Below are positions 20,773 to 33,839 of a stretch of 64,000 nt of DNA, piece after piece. The notes under the pieces are model-generated. The model saw only the letters and a list, made by a program, of their open reading frames with translations, made no database searches and was not told where the DNA came from. Each line of letters starts with the position of its first letter. The first letter of the stretch is position 1. The DNA lies in assembly GCA_014218235.1 (NCBI GenBank), contig CM024758.1, positions 98,989,698 to 99,053,697 of the forward strand. Reading direction: 5' to 3'. The translations under genes and the position numbers were made by a program. The stretch comes from Colocasia esculenta. Taxonomy: Eukaryota > Streptophyta > Magnoliopsida > Alismatales > Araceae.

Positions 20773-23700
20773 TGCAACGACCCACTTCCACCGGTACGGT
20801 TATACCAACCCACATCGGATGAGAGCAAGCCGCTACAGGGGAGAATACCCCAACAAGTAACAAAAGAGCTGAGATATACACATAGAATTAAATAAATGCA
20901 ACGGAACTTAAATAAATCTTATTCCATCAACTTTTAAATCCACATACCACAGTCTGCGTAGTTCAACAAAAGATAACATAAGTGCAAAATGTTCCAATAC
21001 ATAGCCGACTCCAAGTACATTTGAATCAGAACTAAAACTTCAATTGTAGCTTTACATACTATGAAAGGTAAATTACAAGTCTTCAATCACTTAGCCCAAC
21101 TCTACTCCAAGTCTTGCTAGCTTCTCCGCTACAATCTCCTGAAATGTTTAGCAAGAATGAGTCTACGCAATAGACTCAGCAAGTAACTTAAGATTCAATA
21201 CATACATATTTTCTAACAATTTAACACAATAGAATTTCAGCAATTAAATCTTACATGCTTATGCCATAACAAGTTATTTCACATGAAATGTATTAAACGA
21301 CTATTCTAACACATGTAAAACTATAATCTAAACAAGATTTCTAATAACATGGTGTCATTATCATAAGTACAAATACACATTCACCTACCTTCACACTTTA
21401 CTCATATCATTGTAAACTTCATAACTAAGTCATGGAAACATATACAAGATAGGTTGCACTCCTAGCATGATTTCTAACTCACTTGGCATGCAATTATAAC
21501 AATTTACTTCACATTTAGCTTGCTGATTTTATATAAAGTCTATGACATTCATATTACCCTTGCAGGGATCACTTGTAACTATCCAACATGATACTAAACA
21601 CATGTGCATCCATCATTCAAATTCCATGAATATGAAAGCATATACTTACATTTTGGTACTAATAGTAACATCACTTTTCGCAATTTGACAAGTATACATA
21701 AACACATACACACACACATTTGTACACATCAATAAACAATTATCAATCAACACTATTGTCATTTACACTTATACTATTTTCTCATTACACATAATCATAT
21801 GATGAACTTGGCTTTCACATACACTCACTTTGTTCTATCACACAATACTCATACACATTTGCCATTAATTCCTCTTTCACATTCACACACTTCTTATCAC
21901 TTCACTTTTGCACATAACATGTGCCACATTTACACATATCTTGCACATACCTTGTGCTATTGAACACATGTCACTTTTCACATCACACTTATGGTTATTT
22001 TCACTTAATGCCAAGACACAGCCCAAACCACCATTTAGATGTCTCATAACACACACTTGGTCACATTCGCTTACTTAATCACCGGCGCAGTGATAAGTCT
22101 TAGTCTCTGCAGAAACCGGGGAAAGCCCTTCCACCATTACTAGTGGAACTTGTCCACCTCCAGGATTTTACAAGACCCTTTGCCAGGGTGTACACTTTAT
22201 CAAGACCCTTTCCTAGGGTGTAACACTTTGAGCTTTCCGTAGGGGCACCACTACCGTACAGCTCCAAGCATCTAAGGTGGCAGTGTCTTATGGGCATATT
22301 TGTTATCTTGTCACATTAATCGTTTACACACACTACCACTTGTTCTCTCACGTCTCACGCACACACACTCATGCAAAATTCACACACACATAAGTCCTCA
22401 TTCACTGATTTTAACTTCACTGTTGCAACTACCAAATAATCATAATACAGATATAACTATACTGAAATCTACTGAATCACATCAAGTCAAAATTTTCATG
22501 CTCACATAGTCATTTTTCTCATTAAAAATACATAACACACTCACTGTCATCAGAATAATATGAGATTTTAACCACAGACAATTTTAAGGTTTATAATCGT
22601 ACATACAAATTTTCAGATTTTTCTGAGTCATATTACATTTACAGAAATTAAAACATTCTGTTTCATGCTATTCATAATTCACTTTAACATGGAGCATAAC
22701 ATGGACCTCAGATTTAACCATTCACAACCCTAATCCTAACATAATCATCATCACAGAAATTTTCCCTTGATTTATTGCACAGCACACAATTTAATGTAAA
22801 TTTTACAATTTTTATGCATGTCTTTCATTTCCAAAACAGAAATTTCAGTAAATCCCACAGTCATGGAAAAATTCTCAAAATTTCAGGGCATGGACTGATA
22901 CATATACACATGGTATAGAAAAATCTAGGGCATTAAATTCTCAGGAATTAGGTAGACAGTAGATGAACATGCATAATCCATCTTTTCCAACATGTATTTC
23001 AATAATCAAAAGAATTCATGTCATCCACAGAAAATGCAGAAATTTCCACACACACACCACATTACCTATTTTACATAGCATATAGGATTTACACTATATC
23101 CTCATGGCGAAAAACATATCGAAAATAATCATCTACCAGGAAGAACAGCTCACTGTTCTATCCTGAAGAACTCGGCGGCAACCTCTGGCCGTTCAAGGGT
23201 TTGGACGGCATGATCGCTGGACGCCTATGGGAGATCTTGGCGTCAAGGGTATGACGCCAAGTTCCTGTCTGTGCAACAGCACAGACCGAACCCCAAATAC
23301 TCAGTGAAAAGGAGGGTCCAGGACACGATTTAAAATCCACAAAAATTACTGGGACCTAGGGAACATGTATGGGATTGAGATCTATGGGTTACTTGCCTCT
23401 AAATTAAATCTACAAGATCGGAATAAGCTGATGAAGCCCTTCTCGGCCTTGCCAAAAAGGTGATCAGAAACTCCTTCGATCCTCTTCTCCTGTCGATGTA
23501 GATGGCACCTCGGGGCTGGAAGCTCTTCTTGGATGTATTGGCCGCCTCCCAGACGTAGCAGCTCCTGGTTCCTCCTCCAATCGACGGATTAGAGCTCCTT
23601 AAGTTCAGCTTTTCTGCATCTCGGGTCCAAGGGTTCACCAAATATCAAAGCTTCCTCCTCGATCTAGGCTGGGTATTTCATAGGTTTAGGGTCTGGGGAT

Positions 23701-24939
23701 GCTTCTTGGGTAGCTGTACTACGCTCCCATCTTCATGGATCTCTCAGAAGGTCTCCAAATCGCCGGATTAAGCTTGGGAAGGTCAGGTTTTCCTCTAGTT
23801 TTCTCACAGCTAGGGTTTTCCTGGCCAAGAGACAAAAGCAAGCCTCCAGCTGCTGAGGGGTGATTCTATATAGATCTAGGCTTGGGGCATGCGTGGGCAG
23901 GGTCTGATGTGAGTTGAGAGCCGTTGGGGGACGTCTCCCCAACCAGTGAGCTTGCTTGCCCCGGAAATTCTGGGTCTGCAACGCACAGAAAATTAGGGAT
24001 ATTGGCGTCCACATCCATGGACGGCTACCTTGGGGTTGGCGTCAGTCGTTATGGACGCTGACATAATATGGGCGTCCATCATGTTGACGCCAAGACATTC
24101 TTCTGCCAGAACTTAAAATCATGCAGAACCATGCTTAATCCACACATATAGGCACATGAAACCCATGCGGTATGGGTATACACATTACACCGGGTAACCA
24201 TCTAATAGTTAATATTAATCCTATACATACATACGTAGGCAAATCGAGATAATAATAATACGCACATAAATATCTACACACGCATACAACATCTACGGTA
24301 TAACATGTAGCTTACTACACTTATGAAATCAATAACATTTACACCTAGACATGCCCATGCATACATAAGCACACTTAAGATAAGATGTACGTCGGTACTT
24401 ACCTATGCGTACATGAGGTTTATAGAATCACAATATACACTACTAAATACACCTATCATACTTGCACTTGATATATATATATATATATATATACATGCAA
24501 TGTACAAGGTACAATGTACACATTAACTACACCATACAAATGAACAACGTTTACAACTAAGTATACTCATGCATACCTAAGTATACCAAGGTGTTACATA
24601 TGTAAAATTAAGTACACAATTATCACATGCATATGATAATCTACATACGTACATACACATATGCACTTCATATATTCGCACACAATATTTATGAAATGGG
24701 CAATATAAGGTATACTTCAATATTTAGGTAGCACCTGCATAGTATTTAAATAGATACTTTATACTCAAAATTAGCCAATTACTTATCTTCACGATAATAG
24801 TATACATCCTCGCATATACCCATGCAAAATTTATATCTATAATATGCACCATTTTCATGCACGCCCCTCATGCAAGCAAGAACAAGTAAACAACATATTC
24901 ATAAAATATAAGCGGGAACAGAAAGTTCGGGGCCTTACA
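20773..24939 (-). mobile_element. Nested array LTR 2 (middle)
   Basis: 4167 bp. It has private substitutions where LTRs 1 and 3 agree, including CpG decay (CACGTAAAA in 1 and 3 but CATGTAAAA here near 21315; GTATACGTC in 1 and 3 but GTACACATC here near 21724). The same internal motifs as LTR 1 are present. Confidence 0.9.
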
Positions 24940-25017
24940 CCCTCTCCCCCTTAAAGAGATCTTCGTCCTCGAAGATCGAATCACGTACCCTTGATGACAT
25001 CTGTTGCTGCTTCTAGT

Positions 25018-26123
25018 CCACTTAGGCCGATGCCTAATTCCTGCCGGCGGCTTCCTTACTACTGGAACATTTCGGGAAACAAACCTCTTCTTCTGATTCG
25101 GACAGTCTTTAATCCGATGTTTTGCTACCACACTTGAGACATCTTCCTAACCTCGTCCAACATACGTCTCCACCGTGGCGCTTGCCACAATGCACACATG
25201 CGGGCTTCTCATTGCCGGCCAAAACTACTGACCGAAGGGTTGATTCTATGGGTGCCATAGTTGGTTGCTGTCTTTTCATGAGCTTCTTCATCTTCCTCCT
25301 TTGCCGTTGAAATGGTTCTGGTAACATTTCTAATCTTGCTTTTCTCTGCCAGTACAACTCCATTTCACTCTCTTGTTTGCATGCCGCACTAAGAGCTACA
25401 TCCATAGTTCCAAGATCAAACGCTACCAGCCTGGCTCTCATTGATGGTCTAAGCCCCATTACAAACTTCCTCGCCTTGCGCCTCTCATCGACAACTATGT
25501 GGGGTGCAAATCTAGACAACTCTGTAAATCTAGCCTCATACTCCAAAACTGTCATTGATCCCTGAGTCAATGCTAAGAATTCCTGCTCCATTTTGTCCCG
25601 TATATGCTCAGGAACATACTTGGCCTGAAACGTCCTTACGAAATCTTCCCAAGTAATCTCAGCTCCACTCCCTCAAACGCGTACGAAGAACGGAAGACCA
25701 CCACACATCCGCTCTCTCCTGAAGCATGTATGACGCCAGACTGATCTTGTCATCCTCTGCACACCTGATGGCTCTAAATATTTTTCGATTTCTCTGAGCC
25801 ATCTTTCTGCAACTAACGGCTCACTCTCCCCCTTAAAAGAGGGTGGAGCCATCCTCTTGAACCTCTCCATGACTGTCGCATCTCCTAAACCACGGTCCTG
25901 TTGAGCTGGTACTGGAACCTGAGCCTCAAACTGAGTTTGGAAAGCCGCTTGCGTTTGCGCTTGAGTCTGTTGCTTGCACAATCCCTTGCATGACTGTGCC
26001 ATAATTGGCCAACGGTGGCGGGGGCGATCCTTGAGGTGCTGGTACTTCATGCTGCTCTCCGTCAGTCCTACTCAACTCTTCATCCCGGATAGGTAAGCTC
26101 GAACGTCGAACCTCTCCAGCCAT
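25018..26123 (-). pseudogene. Gag of nested non-autonomous gypsy, copy 2
   Basis: Same Gag as 19481-20580. Here the N-terminus is intact (MAGEVRRSSLPIRDEEL from 26123) but several 1-bp losses break the rest: near 25970 (Gln-rich stretch), 25780 (KIF region), 25670, 25345 (LAEKKAR region) and inside the second zinc knuckle near 25120. The breaks lie at different sites from copy 1, so each copy is open where the other is shifted. The knuckle CVHCGKRHGGDVC is retained. Confidence 0.85.
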
Positions 26124-26317
26124 TGCTACAAAACAACATCAAGTTAAACTCCATTTATCTCTATACCTTACATGTTATCATGTATTTATCCTACCATTTT
26201 TCTAGCACTATCTTAATTATTCCTTGGATCGGGCTATCCACTACAAGGACTTAGAGATGTGATTTAGTTGATGGCTATTTATGTATAAGCTCAACCCAAC
26301 CGCTTTGATACCATCTC

Positions 26318-29300
26318 TGCAACGACCCACTTCCACCCGGTACGGTTATACCAACCCACATCGGATGAGAGCATGCCGCTACAGGGGAGAATACCCCAAC
26401 AAGTAACAAAAGAGCTGAGATATACACAAATAGAATTAAATAATTGCAACGGAACTTAAATAAATCTTATTCCATCAACTTTTAAATCCACATACCACAG
26501 TCTGCGTAGTTCAACAAAAGATAACATAAGTGCAAAATGTTCCAAATACATAGCCGACTCCAAGTACATTTGAATCAGAACTAAAACTTCAATTGTAGCT
26601 TTACATACTATGAAAGGTAAATTACAAGTCTTCAATCACTTAGTCCAACTCTACTTCAAGTCTTGCTAGCTTCTCCGCTACAGTTTCCTGAAATGTTTAG
26701 CAAGAATGAGTCTACGCAATAGACTCAGCAAGTAACTTAAGATTCAATACATACATATTTTCTAACAATTAACACAATAGAATTTCAGCAATTAAATCTT
26801 ACATGCTTATGCCATAACAAGTTATTTCACATGAAATTGTATAAAACGATTATTCTAACACACGTAAAACTATAATCTAAACAAGATTTCTAATAACATG
26901 GTGTCATTATCATAAGTACAAATACACATTCACCTACCTTCACACTTTACTCATATCATTGTAAACTTCATAACTAAGTCATGGAAACATATACAAGATA
27001 GGTTGCACTCCTAGCATGATTTCTAACTCACTTGGCATGCAATTATAACAATTTACTTCACATTTAGCTTGCTGATTTTATATAAAGTCTATGACATTCA
27101 TATTACCCTTGCATGGGGATCACTTGTAACTATCCAACATGATACTAAACACATGTGCATCCAATCATTCAAATTCCATGAATATGAAAGCATATACTTA
27201 CATTTTGGTACTAATAGTAACATCACTTTTCGCAATTTGACAAGTTATACATAAACACATACACACACACATTTGTATACGTCAATAAACAATTTATCAA
27301 TCAACACTATTGTCATTTACACTTATACTATTTTCTCATTACACATAATCATATGATGAACCTTGGCTTTCACATACACTCACTTTGTTCTATCACACAA
27401 TACTCATACACATTTGCCATTAATTCCTCTTTCACATTCACACACTTCTTATCACTTCACTTTTGCACATAACATGTGCCACATTTACACATATCTTGCA
27501 CATACCTTGTGCTATTGAACACATGTCACTTTTCACATCACACTTATGGTTATTTTCACTTAATGCCAAGACACAGCCCAAACCACCATTTAGATGTCTC
27601 ATAAACACTTGGTCACATTCGCTTACTTAATCACCGGCGCAGTGATAAGTCTTAGTCTCTGCAGAAAACGGGGAAAGCCCTTCCCACCATTACTAGTGGA
27701 ACTTGTCCCCTCCAGGATTTTACAAGACCCTTTGCCAGGGTGTACACTTTATCAAGACCCTTTCCTAGGGTGTAACACTTTGAGCTTTCCCGTAGGGGCA
27801 CCACTACCGTACAGCTCCAAGCATCTAAGGTGGCAGTGTCTTATGGGCATATTTGTTATCTTGTCACATTAATCGTTTACACACACTACCACTTGTTCTC
27901 TCACGTCTCACGCACACACACTCATGCAAAATTCACACACACATAAGTCCTCATTCACTGATTTTAACTTCACTGTTGCAACTACCAAATAATCATAATA
28001 CAGATATAACTATACTGAAATCTACTAAATCACATTAAGTCAAAATTTTCATGCTCACATAGTCATTTTTCTCATTAAAAATACATAACAACACTCACTG
28101 TCATCAGAATAATATGAGATTTTAACCACAGACAATTTTAAGGTTTATAATCGTACATACAAATTTTCAGATTTTTCTGAGTCATATTACATTTACAGAA
28201 ATTAAAACATTCTGTTTCATGCTATTCATAATTCACTTTAACATGGAGCATAACATGGACCTCAGATTTAACCATTCACAACCCTAATCCTAACATAATC
28301 ATCATCACAGAAATTTTCCTTGATTTATTGCACAGCACACAATTAATGTAAATTTTACAATTTTTATGCATGTCTTTCATTTCCAAAACAGAAATTTCAG
28401 TAAATCCCACAGTCATGGAAAAATTCTCAAAATTCAGGGCATGGACTGATACATATACACATGGTATAGAAAAATCTAGGGCATTAAATTCTCAGGAATT
28501 AGGTAGACAGTAGATGAACATGCATAATCCATCTTTTTCCAACATGTATTTCAATAATCAAAAGAATTCATGTCATCCACACAGAAAATGCAGAAATTTC
28601 CACCACACACCACATTACCTATTTTACATAGCATATAGGATTTACACTATATCCTCATGGCGAAAAACATATCGAAAATAATCATCTACCAGGAAGAACA
28701 GTTCACTGTTCTATTCTGAAGAACTCGGCGGCAACCTCTGGCCGTTCAAGGGTTGGACGGCATGATCGCTGGACGCCTATGGGAGATCTTGGCGTCAAGG
28801 GTATGACGCCAAGTTCCTGTCTGTGCAACAGCACAGACCGAACCCCAAATACTCAGTGAAAAGGAGGGTCCAGGACACGATTTAAAATCCACAAAAATTA
28901 CTGGGACCTAGGGAACATGTATGGGATTGAGATCTATGGGTTACTTGCCTCTAAATTAAATCTACAAGATCGGAATAAGCTGATGAAGCCCTTCTCGGCC
29001 TTGCCAAAAAGGTGATCAGAAGCTCCTTCGATCCTCTTCTCCTGTCAATGTAGATGGCCTCGGGGCTGGAAGCTCTTCTTGGATGTATTGGCCGCCTCCC
29101 AGACATAGCAGCTCCCTGGTTTCCTCCTCCAATCGACGATTAGAGCTCCTTAAGTTCAGCTTTTCTGCATCTCGGGTCCAAGGGTTCACCAAATATCAAA
29201 GCTTCCTCCTCGATCTAGGCTGGGTATTTCATAGGTTAGGGTCTGGGGATGCTTCTTGGGTAGCTGTACTACGCTCCCATCTTCATGGATCTCTCAGAAG

Positions 29301-30483
29301 GTCTCCCAATCGCCGGATTAAAGCTTGGGAAGGTCAGGTTTTCCCCTAGTTTTCTCACAGCTAGGTTTTCCTTGCCAAGAGACAAAAGCAAACCCTCCAG
29401 CTGCTGAGGGGTGATTCTATATAGATCTAGGCTTGGGGCATGCGTGGGCAGGGTCTGATGTGAGTTGAGAGCCGTTGGGGGACGTCTCCCCAACCAGTGA
29501 GCTTGCTTGCCCCGGAAATTCTGGGTCTGCAACGCACAGAAAATTAGGGATATTGCGTCCACATCCATGGACGGCTACCTTGGGGTTGCGTCAGTCGTTA
29601 TGGACGCTGACATAATATGGGCGTCCATCCATGTTGACGCCAAGACATTCTTCTGCCAGAACTTAAAATCATGCAGAACCATGCTTAATCCACACATATA
29701 GGCACATGAAACCCATGCGGTATGGTGTATACACCATTACACCGGGTAACCATCTAATAGTTAATATTAATCCTATACATACATACGTAGGCAAATCGAG
29801 ATAATAATAATACGCACATAAATATCTACACACGCATACAACATCTACGGTATAACATGTAGCTTACTACACTTATGAAATCAATAACATTTACACCTAG
29901 ACATGCCCATGCATACATAAGCACACTTAAGATAAGATGTACGTCGGTACTTACCTATGCGTACATGAGGTTTTAGAATCACAATATACACTACTAAATA
30001 CACCTATCATACTTGCACTTGATATATATAATATATATATATATATACATGCAATGTACAAGGTACAATGTACACATTAACTACACCATACAAATGAACA
30101 ACGTTTACAACTAAGTATACTCATGCATACCTAAGTATACCAAGGTGTTACATATGTAAAATTAAGTACACAATTATCACATGCATATGATAATCTACAT
30201 ACGTACATACACATAGCACTTCATATATCGCACACATATTTATGAAATGGGCAATATAAGGTATACTTCAATATTAGGTAGCACCTGCATAGTATTTAAA
30301 TAGATACTTTATACTCAAAATTAGCCAATTACTTATCTTCACGATAATAGTATACATCCTCGCATATACCCATGCAAAATTATATTTATAATATGCACCA
30401 TTTTCATGCACGCCCTTCATGCAAAACAAGTAAACAACATATTCATAAAATATAAGCGGGAACAGAAAGTTCGGGGCCTTACA
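26318..30483 (-). mobile_element. Nested array LTR 3
   Basis: 4166 bp, right-hand (5') LTR of the array on the minus strand, followed by TSD AGGTA. Shares with LTR 1 the bases that LTR 2 has lost, as expected if the outer LTRs are the original pair. The (AT)n tract near 30023-30048 differs in length from LTRs 1 and 2. Confidence 0.9.
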
Positions 30484-30488
30484 AGGTA

Positions 30489-31660
30489 CATCCACTCTAG
30501 ACTCATCTATGTATTCTAACTCTGATTCTGATGAAGATGAAGGAATGTCTCATGATAGATTGATTGAATTCTGTGAAAAGATGCAAAATCTTAATGTAAA
30601 GCTGAACACTAAAAATAATGATGATTTGAAAAAGACTTTAAAACATTGCCATAAAGAAAGTGAAAATTGAAAAATACACTTGAATTGCTCCAAAACAATG
30701 ATAAAGATCTTTCACAAGAAAATGAGAATTTGAAAAATGAAGTTCAGAAACTGATTCTGAAAAAGAAAGTTTGAGAGATAAAATCAAAATGTGAAAACAA
30801 GTTGTTCAAGTTGAAAGAAAATCATGATCAGTTGGAATATAAAAATCTGATTTGAAAGGGGAAATGGAAAATTGATTGATCTCAATGAAAATTTCAAATT
30901 TGATAATGATTAATTAAACAAACAGATTTCTAACATGGCTCATGATCATCAAATAAATGAAAGATGCAAACAACTTGTTGAAGAAAATCATCATTTAAAT
31001 AGGAAGATGAATGCTTGTTGAATGACAAACCATTGAACAATGACTGTAGCAATTTAAGTAATAAATTGCTGATTTGGAAAAACAAATTACTCAATTTGAA
31101 ATGAAAAGAACAAGATGAAAAATGGTTTGGATGTCATGCTAAACAAGCTTTAAATTTCAGAAAAAGAAGTTGTTGCATTAAAAGCTGAAAAACAGAAGTT
31201 TCAACATGAATGAAAAATACTAAATACACAAGTCTTGCTTCTGTGAGAGATAAGAAAAATGAAATAAAACAAAATTAACATTTGTTAAAGCTGCTGCAAA
31301 CAAGAACTGTTAATTCTAATGAAAAATTAGTGAAAGTTCTTGTTCAAAAACAGACAAAGAAAAAGAAAAATGCTACTGTCAAGAAGATTCATCTACTTCC
31401 TCCATCAGTCCAAAAAGCTCCAAGACAAGTTCCAAATTCACATCATGCCAATAGCCACCAAAAGGTACCTCCTTCTCCTCATGGTAAGCCTCCTCACCTG
31501 AAAAGGATATTCCAGCAAGTGCATACATGCCAAGGTAAGTACTAGGTAAGAAATGATCTCATTTGCTTTAATTGTAATAAACCTGGTCATTAGCCAATTT
31601 TTCTGGAATAGAGATCAACATTTCATAAATATGCCAAATCAATCCAGTGTTCACATGTCA
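30489..31660 (+). pseudogene. copia gag remnant, right part (coiled coil, knuckle)
   Basis: Resumes the SIRE-like gag after the nested array: acidic YSNSDSDEDEGMSHDRLIEF, then a long Lys/Glu/Asn/Leu-rich coiled-coil stretch (for example ENENLKNEVQKL near 30720) broken by stops. A first knuckle reads CFNCNKPGH near 31564, followed by a stop. A second, near 31650, reads TCHKFGHTSREC and has lost its first Cys. Such coiled-coil plus CCHC order is usual in the C-terminal half of SIRE-type Gag. Clearly non-functional. Confidence 0.7.
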
Positions 31661-31665
31661 TAAAT

Positions 31666-32830
31666 TTGGGCATACTTCTAGGGAATGTTGGCATAGAATT
31701 GATAATTTTGTGCATGCTCCCTGTTCATGTTAATGTACATAAGAATAAAGATCATGTTCATGCTGAAAACACTCAAAAATTCTATGTACATGAAAAAGGA
31801 ACTGTTGCACAAAAGATCTCTTCTGAATTTCATGTTAAAAATCTCAATGATAAAAATCTGAAAAATAGAAAACAAAATGTTCAGTATGTCAGTGGGGCAT
31901 TCTATACCAATAACTCTAAGATTAGAAACTAAGATTCTAGTGTTTCTAGTCTTCAGAAAAATACCCAATATCAAAACCTTTTGGATTCAAAAATCGTTGA
32001 TGCAGATTCATGGAAGATCCTTAGGACCCAAACAATTTGGGTTCTGAAATGTGTTGCTTGAATGCTGGATGCAGGGATCCTTGTAGTCAATCTCAAAATG
32101 AATGCTTCATGACTAAGGCTACAAGGAAAGTAAGTGAAGAGAATGAAAGAAAATGAAAATCTCACAAGGTAAATACTTCTAAGAGACTCCCTGCTAAATA
32201 AAAACTGAAATCAATGGGACTCTTATGCAAAGATCAATCGGTATATTAAATGGTGAACTGTGGAAGGACAAGTCATGCTTGTCTGGAAACTATCATTATG
32301 TGTGAGGAATAACCTCCGTCAAGTACCAATGATCTTCCTTATGTAAGAGTCATTAATAAAAAAACAAAAAATTGTTGTCATTGAAACATGATTGCTTGTT
32401 TATTTCATTTCTTCCATGATGATTTAGCTTGAATTACTTGAAAAAATTTTCACATCATTCACATGTAACTAAGAATAATGATTTTGTTGAAATGCTCAGA
32501 AACTCCATGTGAATAAATTGAACACTTCATGAAAATATAGATGCATTGAGCAAGACAAAAAGAAATTTGAAACTAATTCTGCTCATAGTTCTGTCAATGA
32601 AAGAAATGCATCTATACCAAAAATAAAATCATTTGGATTCAAAAATCTTTATTACACTCTAACATTGATTTCATGCAGGACCCAAGCAAGTGTGGGTTCC
32701 AAAACCAGCTTGATCAACAAGCTGAGGAGTCTTGCAGCCATACATTGTAAATGGATTCAAGATATTGGCTGTGCAAGGCAAGAAATGATTGAAGAACACA
32801 GGTAAAATTTTTGAAAAAGAAATGAAGACT
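31666..32830 (+). pseudogene. copia gag-protease boundary remnant
   Basis: A short open stretch (31666-31932) of low-complexity Asn/Lys/His-rich sequence, then two copies of a PKQ-like WV(P/L)K motif (about 32025 and 32690). After the second comes a decayed version of the copia protease start, in which Asp, Gly, Cys and Arg line up but the catalytic-loop Ser reads Ile (about 32750-32790). Nothing of integrase or RT follows. I infer a large internal deletion of pol. Confidence 0.5.
32237..32345 (+). repeat. Structured 3' unit, copy 1
   Basis: Starts GGTATATTAAATGGTGAA and ends CAAGTACCAATG. Potential stems: outer GGTA/TACC; hairpin GACAAG-TCATG-CTTGTC; hairpin GAGG-AATAA-CCTC with a GTG/CGT extension by wobble pairs. 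First of four copies in this element. Confidence 0.7.
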
Positions 32831-33033
32831 GTTCAGGTAAAACCTCATATCATTTTCAGATTGAACTGCTTAAGTTAAACAAAATTCTTAGAGTCTTATC
32901 TGAACAATGAAGAGTGTGTTTTGATGTTGCTCCCAACAATAAGTTTGTGTCTTAACACTTGGAATCATGTTTGTGTTATCATGCTTGCTTAACTGTGCCC
33001 ATGATTCTGTGTGCATATCTACTGCTTTGACTT

Positions 33034-33135
33034 TTTGGTATATCAAATGATGACATGTGGAAAAACAAGTTATGCTTGTTTGGAAGCTATCATTATGCGT
33101 GAGTAAAATACTCCGCCAAGTACCAGTAGTCATGT
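33034..33135 (+). repeat. Structured 3' unit, copy 2
   Basis: TGGTATATCAAATGATGA...CAAGTACCAG. The first hairpin is AAACAAG-TTATG-CTTGTTT, so G-C pairs of the other copies are replaced by A-T on both sides. The second hairpin is GAGTA-AAA-TACTC with GCG/CGC below a bulged T. Confidence 0.75.
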
Positions 33136-33305
33136 TATGTTTAAAGCTAATTGTATGCATAATCATGTGTGAAGTGCTTGCTAGCTTTTTCATTCCATGC
33201 ACATATTAAGGGGGAGTAAATTTGAAAAAGTGCAAAAATGTTCTTGAAAAATGCAATGAATTTCATGCTAAAACTAAAGAATATATTGACCCTTTGCAGT
33301 AACTA

Positions 33306-33400
33306 TGTGGTATATCAAATGGTGAAATGTGAAGGACAAGTTAGACTTGTCTGGAAACTATCATTATGCGTGAGAAAAATCTCCGCCAAGTATCAATAGT
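33306..33400 (+). repeat. Structured 3' unit, copy 3
   Basis: TGGTATATCAAATGGTGA...CAAGTATCAATAG. Hairpins GACAAG-TTAGA-CTTGTC and GCGTGAG-AAAAAT-CTCCGC; the outer stem TGGTA/TATCA has one G-U pair. Confidence 0.75.
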
Positions 33401-33730
33401 CTTTTCCTGCATAAAGGTCATCAAGAAAAATGAAAATCTCAAAAACTTATTTTAAGTCTTTGAAACTTTTCTCCTTCAATAAATTACCTGTTAATGCATG
33501 CTTGATCATGTTCATATTCTTTCTGTGCAAACTACTTTGAATGAACATATCTGAATTGCTTAAATGATCATTTCATATCATGCATATCTTATGGGGAAGT
33601 GAGTCAAAGAATCTTTGAGTGAAATGCTAAAGAAATATTCTTTCATATCTGATTTATCATCAACTCCCATTCAGTTTGTTTACAAATGTTCCTGTAAATG
33701 AATTCTCACTCTCACATTGCATTGGGATTC

Positions 33731-33830
33731 TTGGTATATCAAATGGTGATTTGAAGAAAGACAAGTCAGACTTGTCTGGACACTTTCACTATGCGTGAGT
33801 ATATGTCTCCGCCAAGTATCAAGATCCTTT
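33731..33830 (+). repeat. Structured 3' unit, copy 4
   Basis: CTTGGTATATCAAATGGTGA...CAAGTATCAAG. The first hairpin is AGACAAG-TCAGA-CTTGTCT. The second is GCGTGAG...CTCCGC. The outer stem extends to seven pairs. Confidence 0.75.
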
Positions 33831-33839
33831 ATGCAATTG

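Larger units (their letters stand above)
15233..30483 (-). mobile_element. Nested LTR-gag-LTR-gag-LTR array (large TR-GAG-like)
   Basis: A single 15.25-kb insertion bounded by TGCAACGACCC and CGGGGCCTTACA, with TSD AGGTA at 15228-15232 and 30484-30488. It holds three LTRs of about 4.15-4.17 kb and two interiors of 1386 and 1378 bp, each coding only for Gag on the minus strand. PBS and PPT are correctly placed in both interiors. It fits a gag-only non-autonomous element (TR-GAG-like, but with much longer LTRs) that expanded by unequal LTR recombination after insertion. It lies within the gag remnant of the SIRE-like copia. Confidence 0.92.

Noticed and set aside
33034..33135. Hammerhead ribozyme
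   Set aside because: ATGATGA followed by a stem and GGAAGC looked suggestive, but the first core base is wrong, the stem does not begin next to the core, and the other copies read ATGGTGA.
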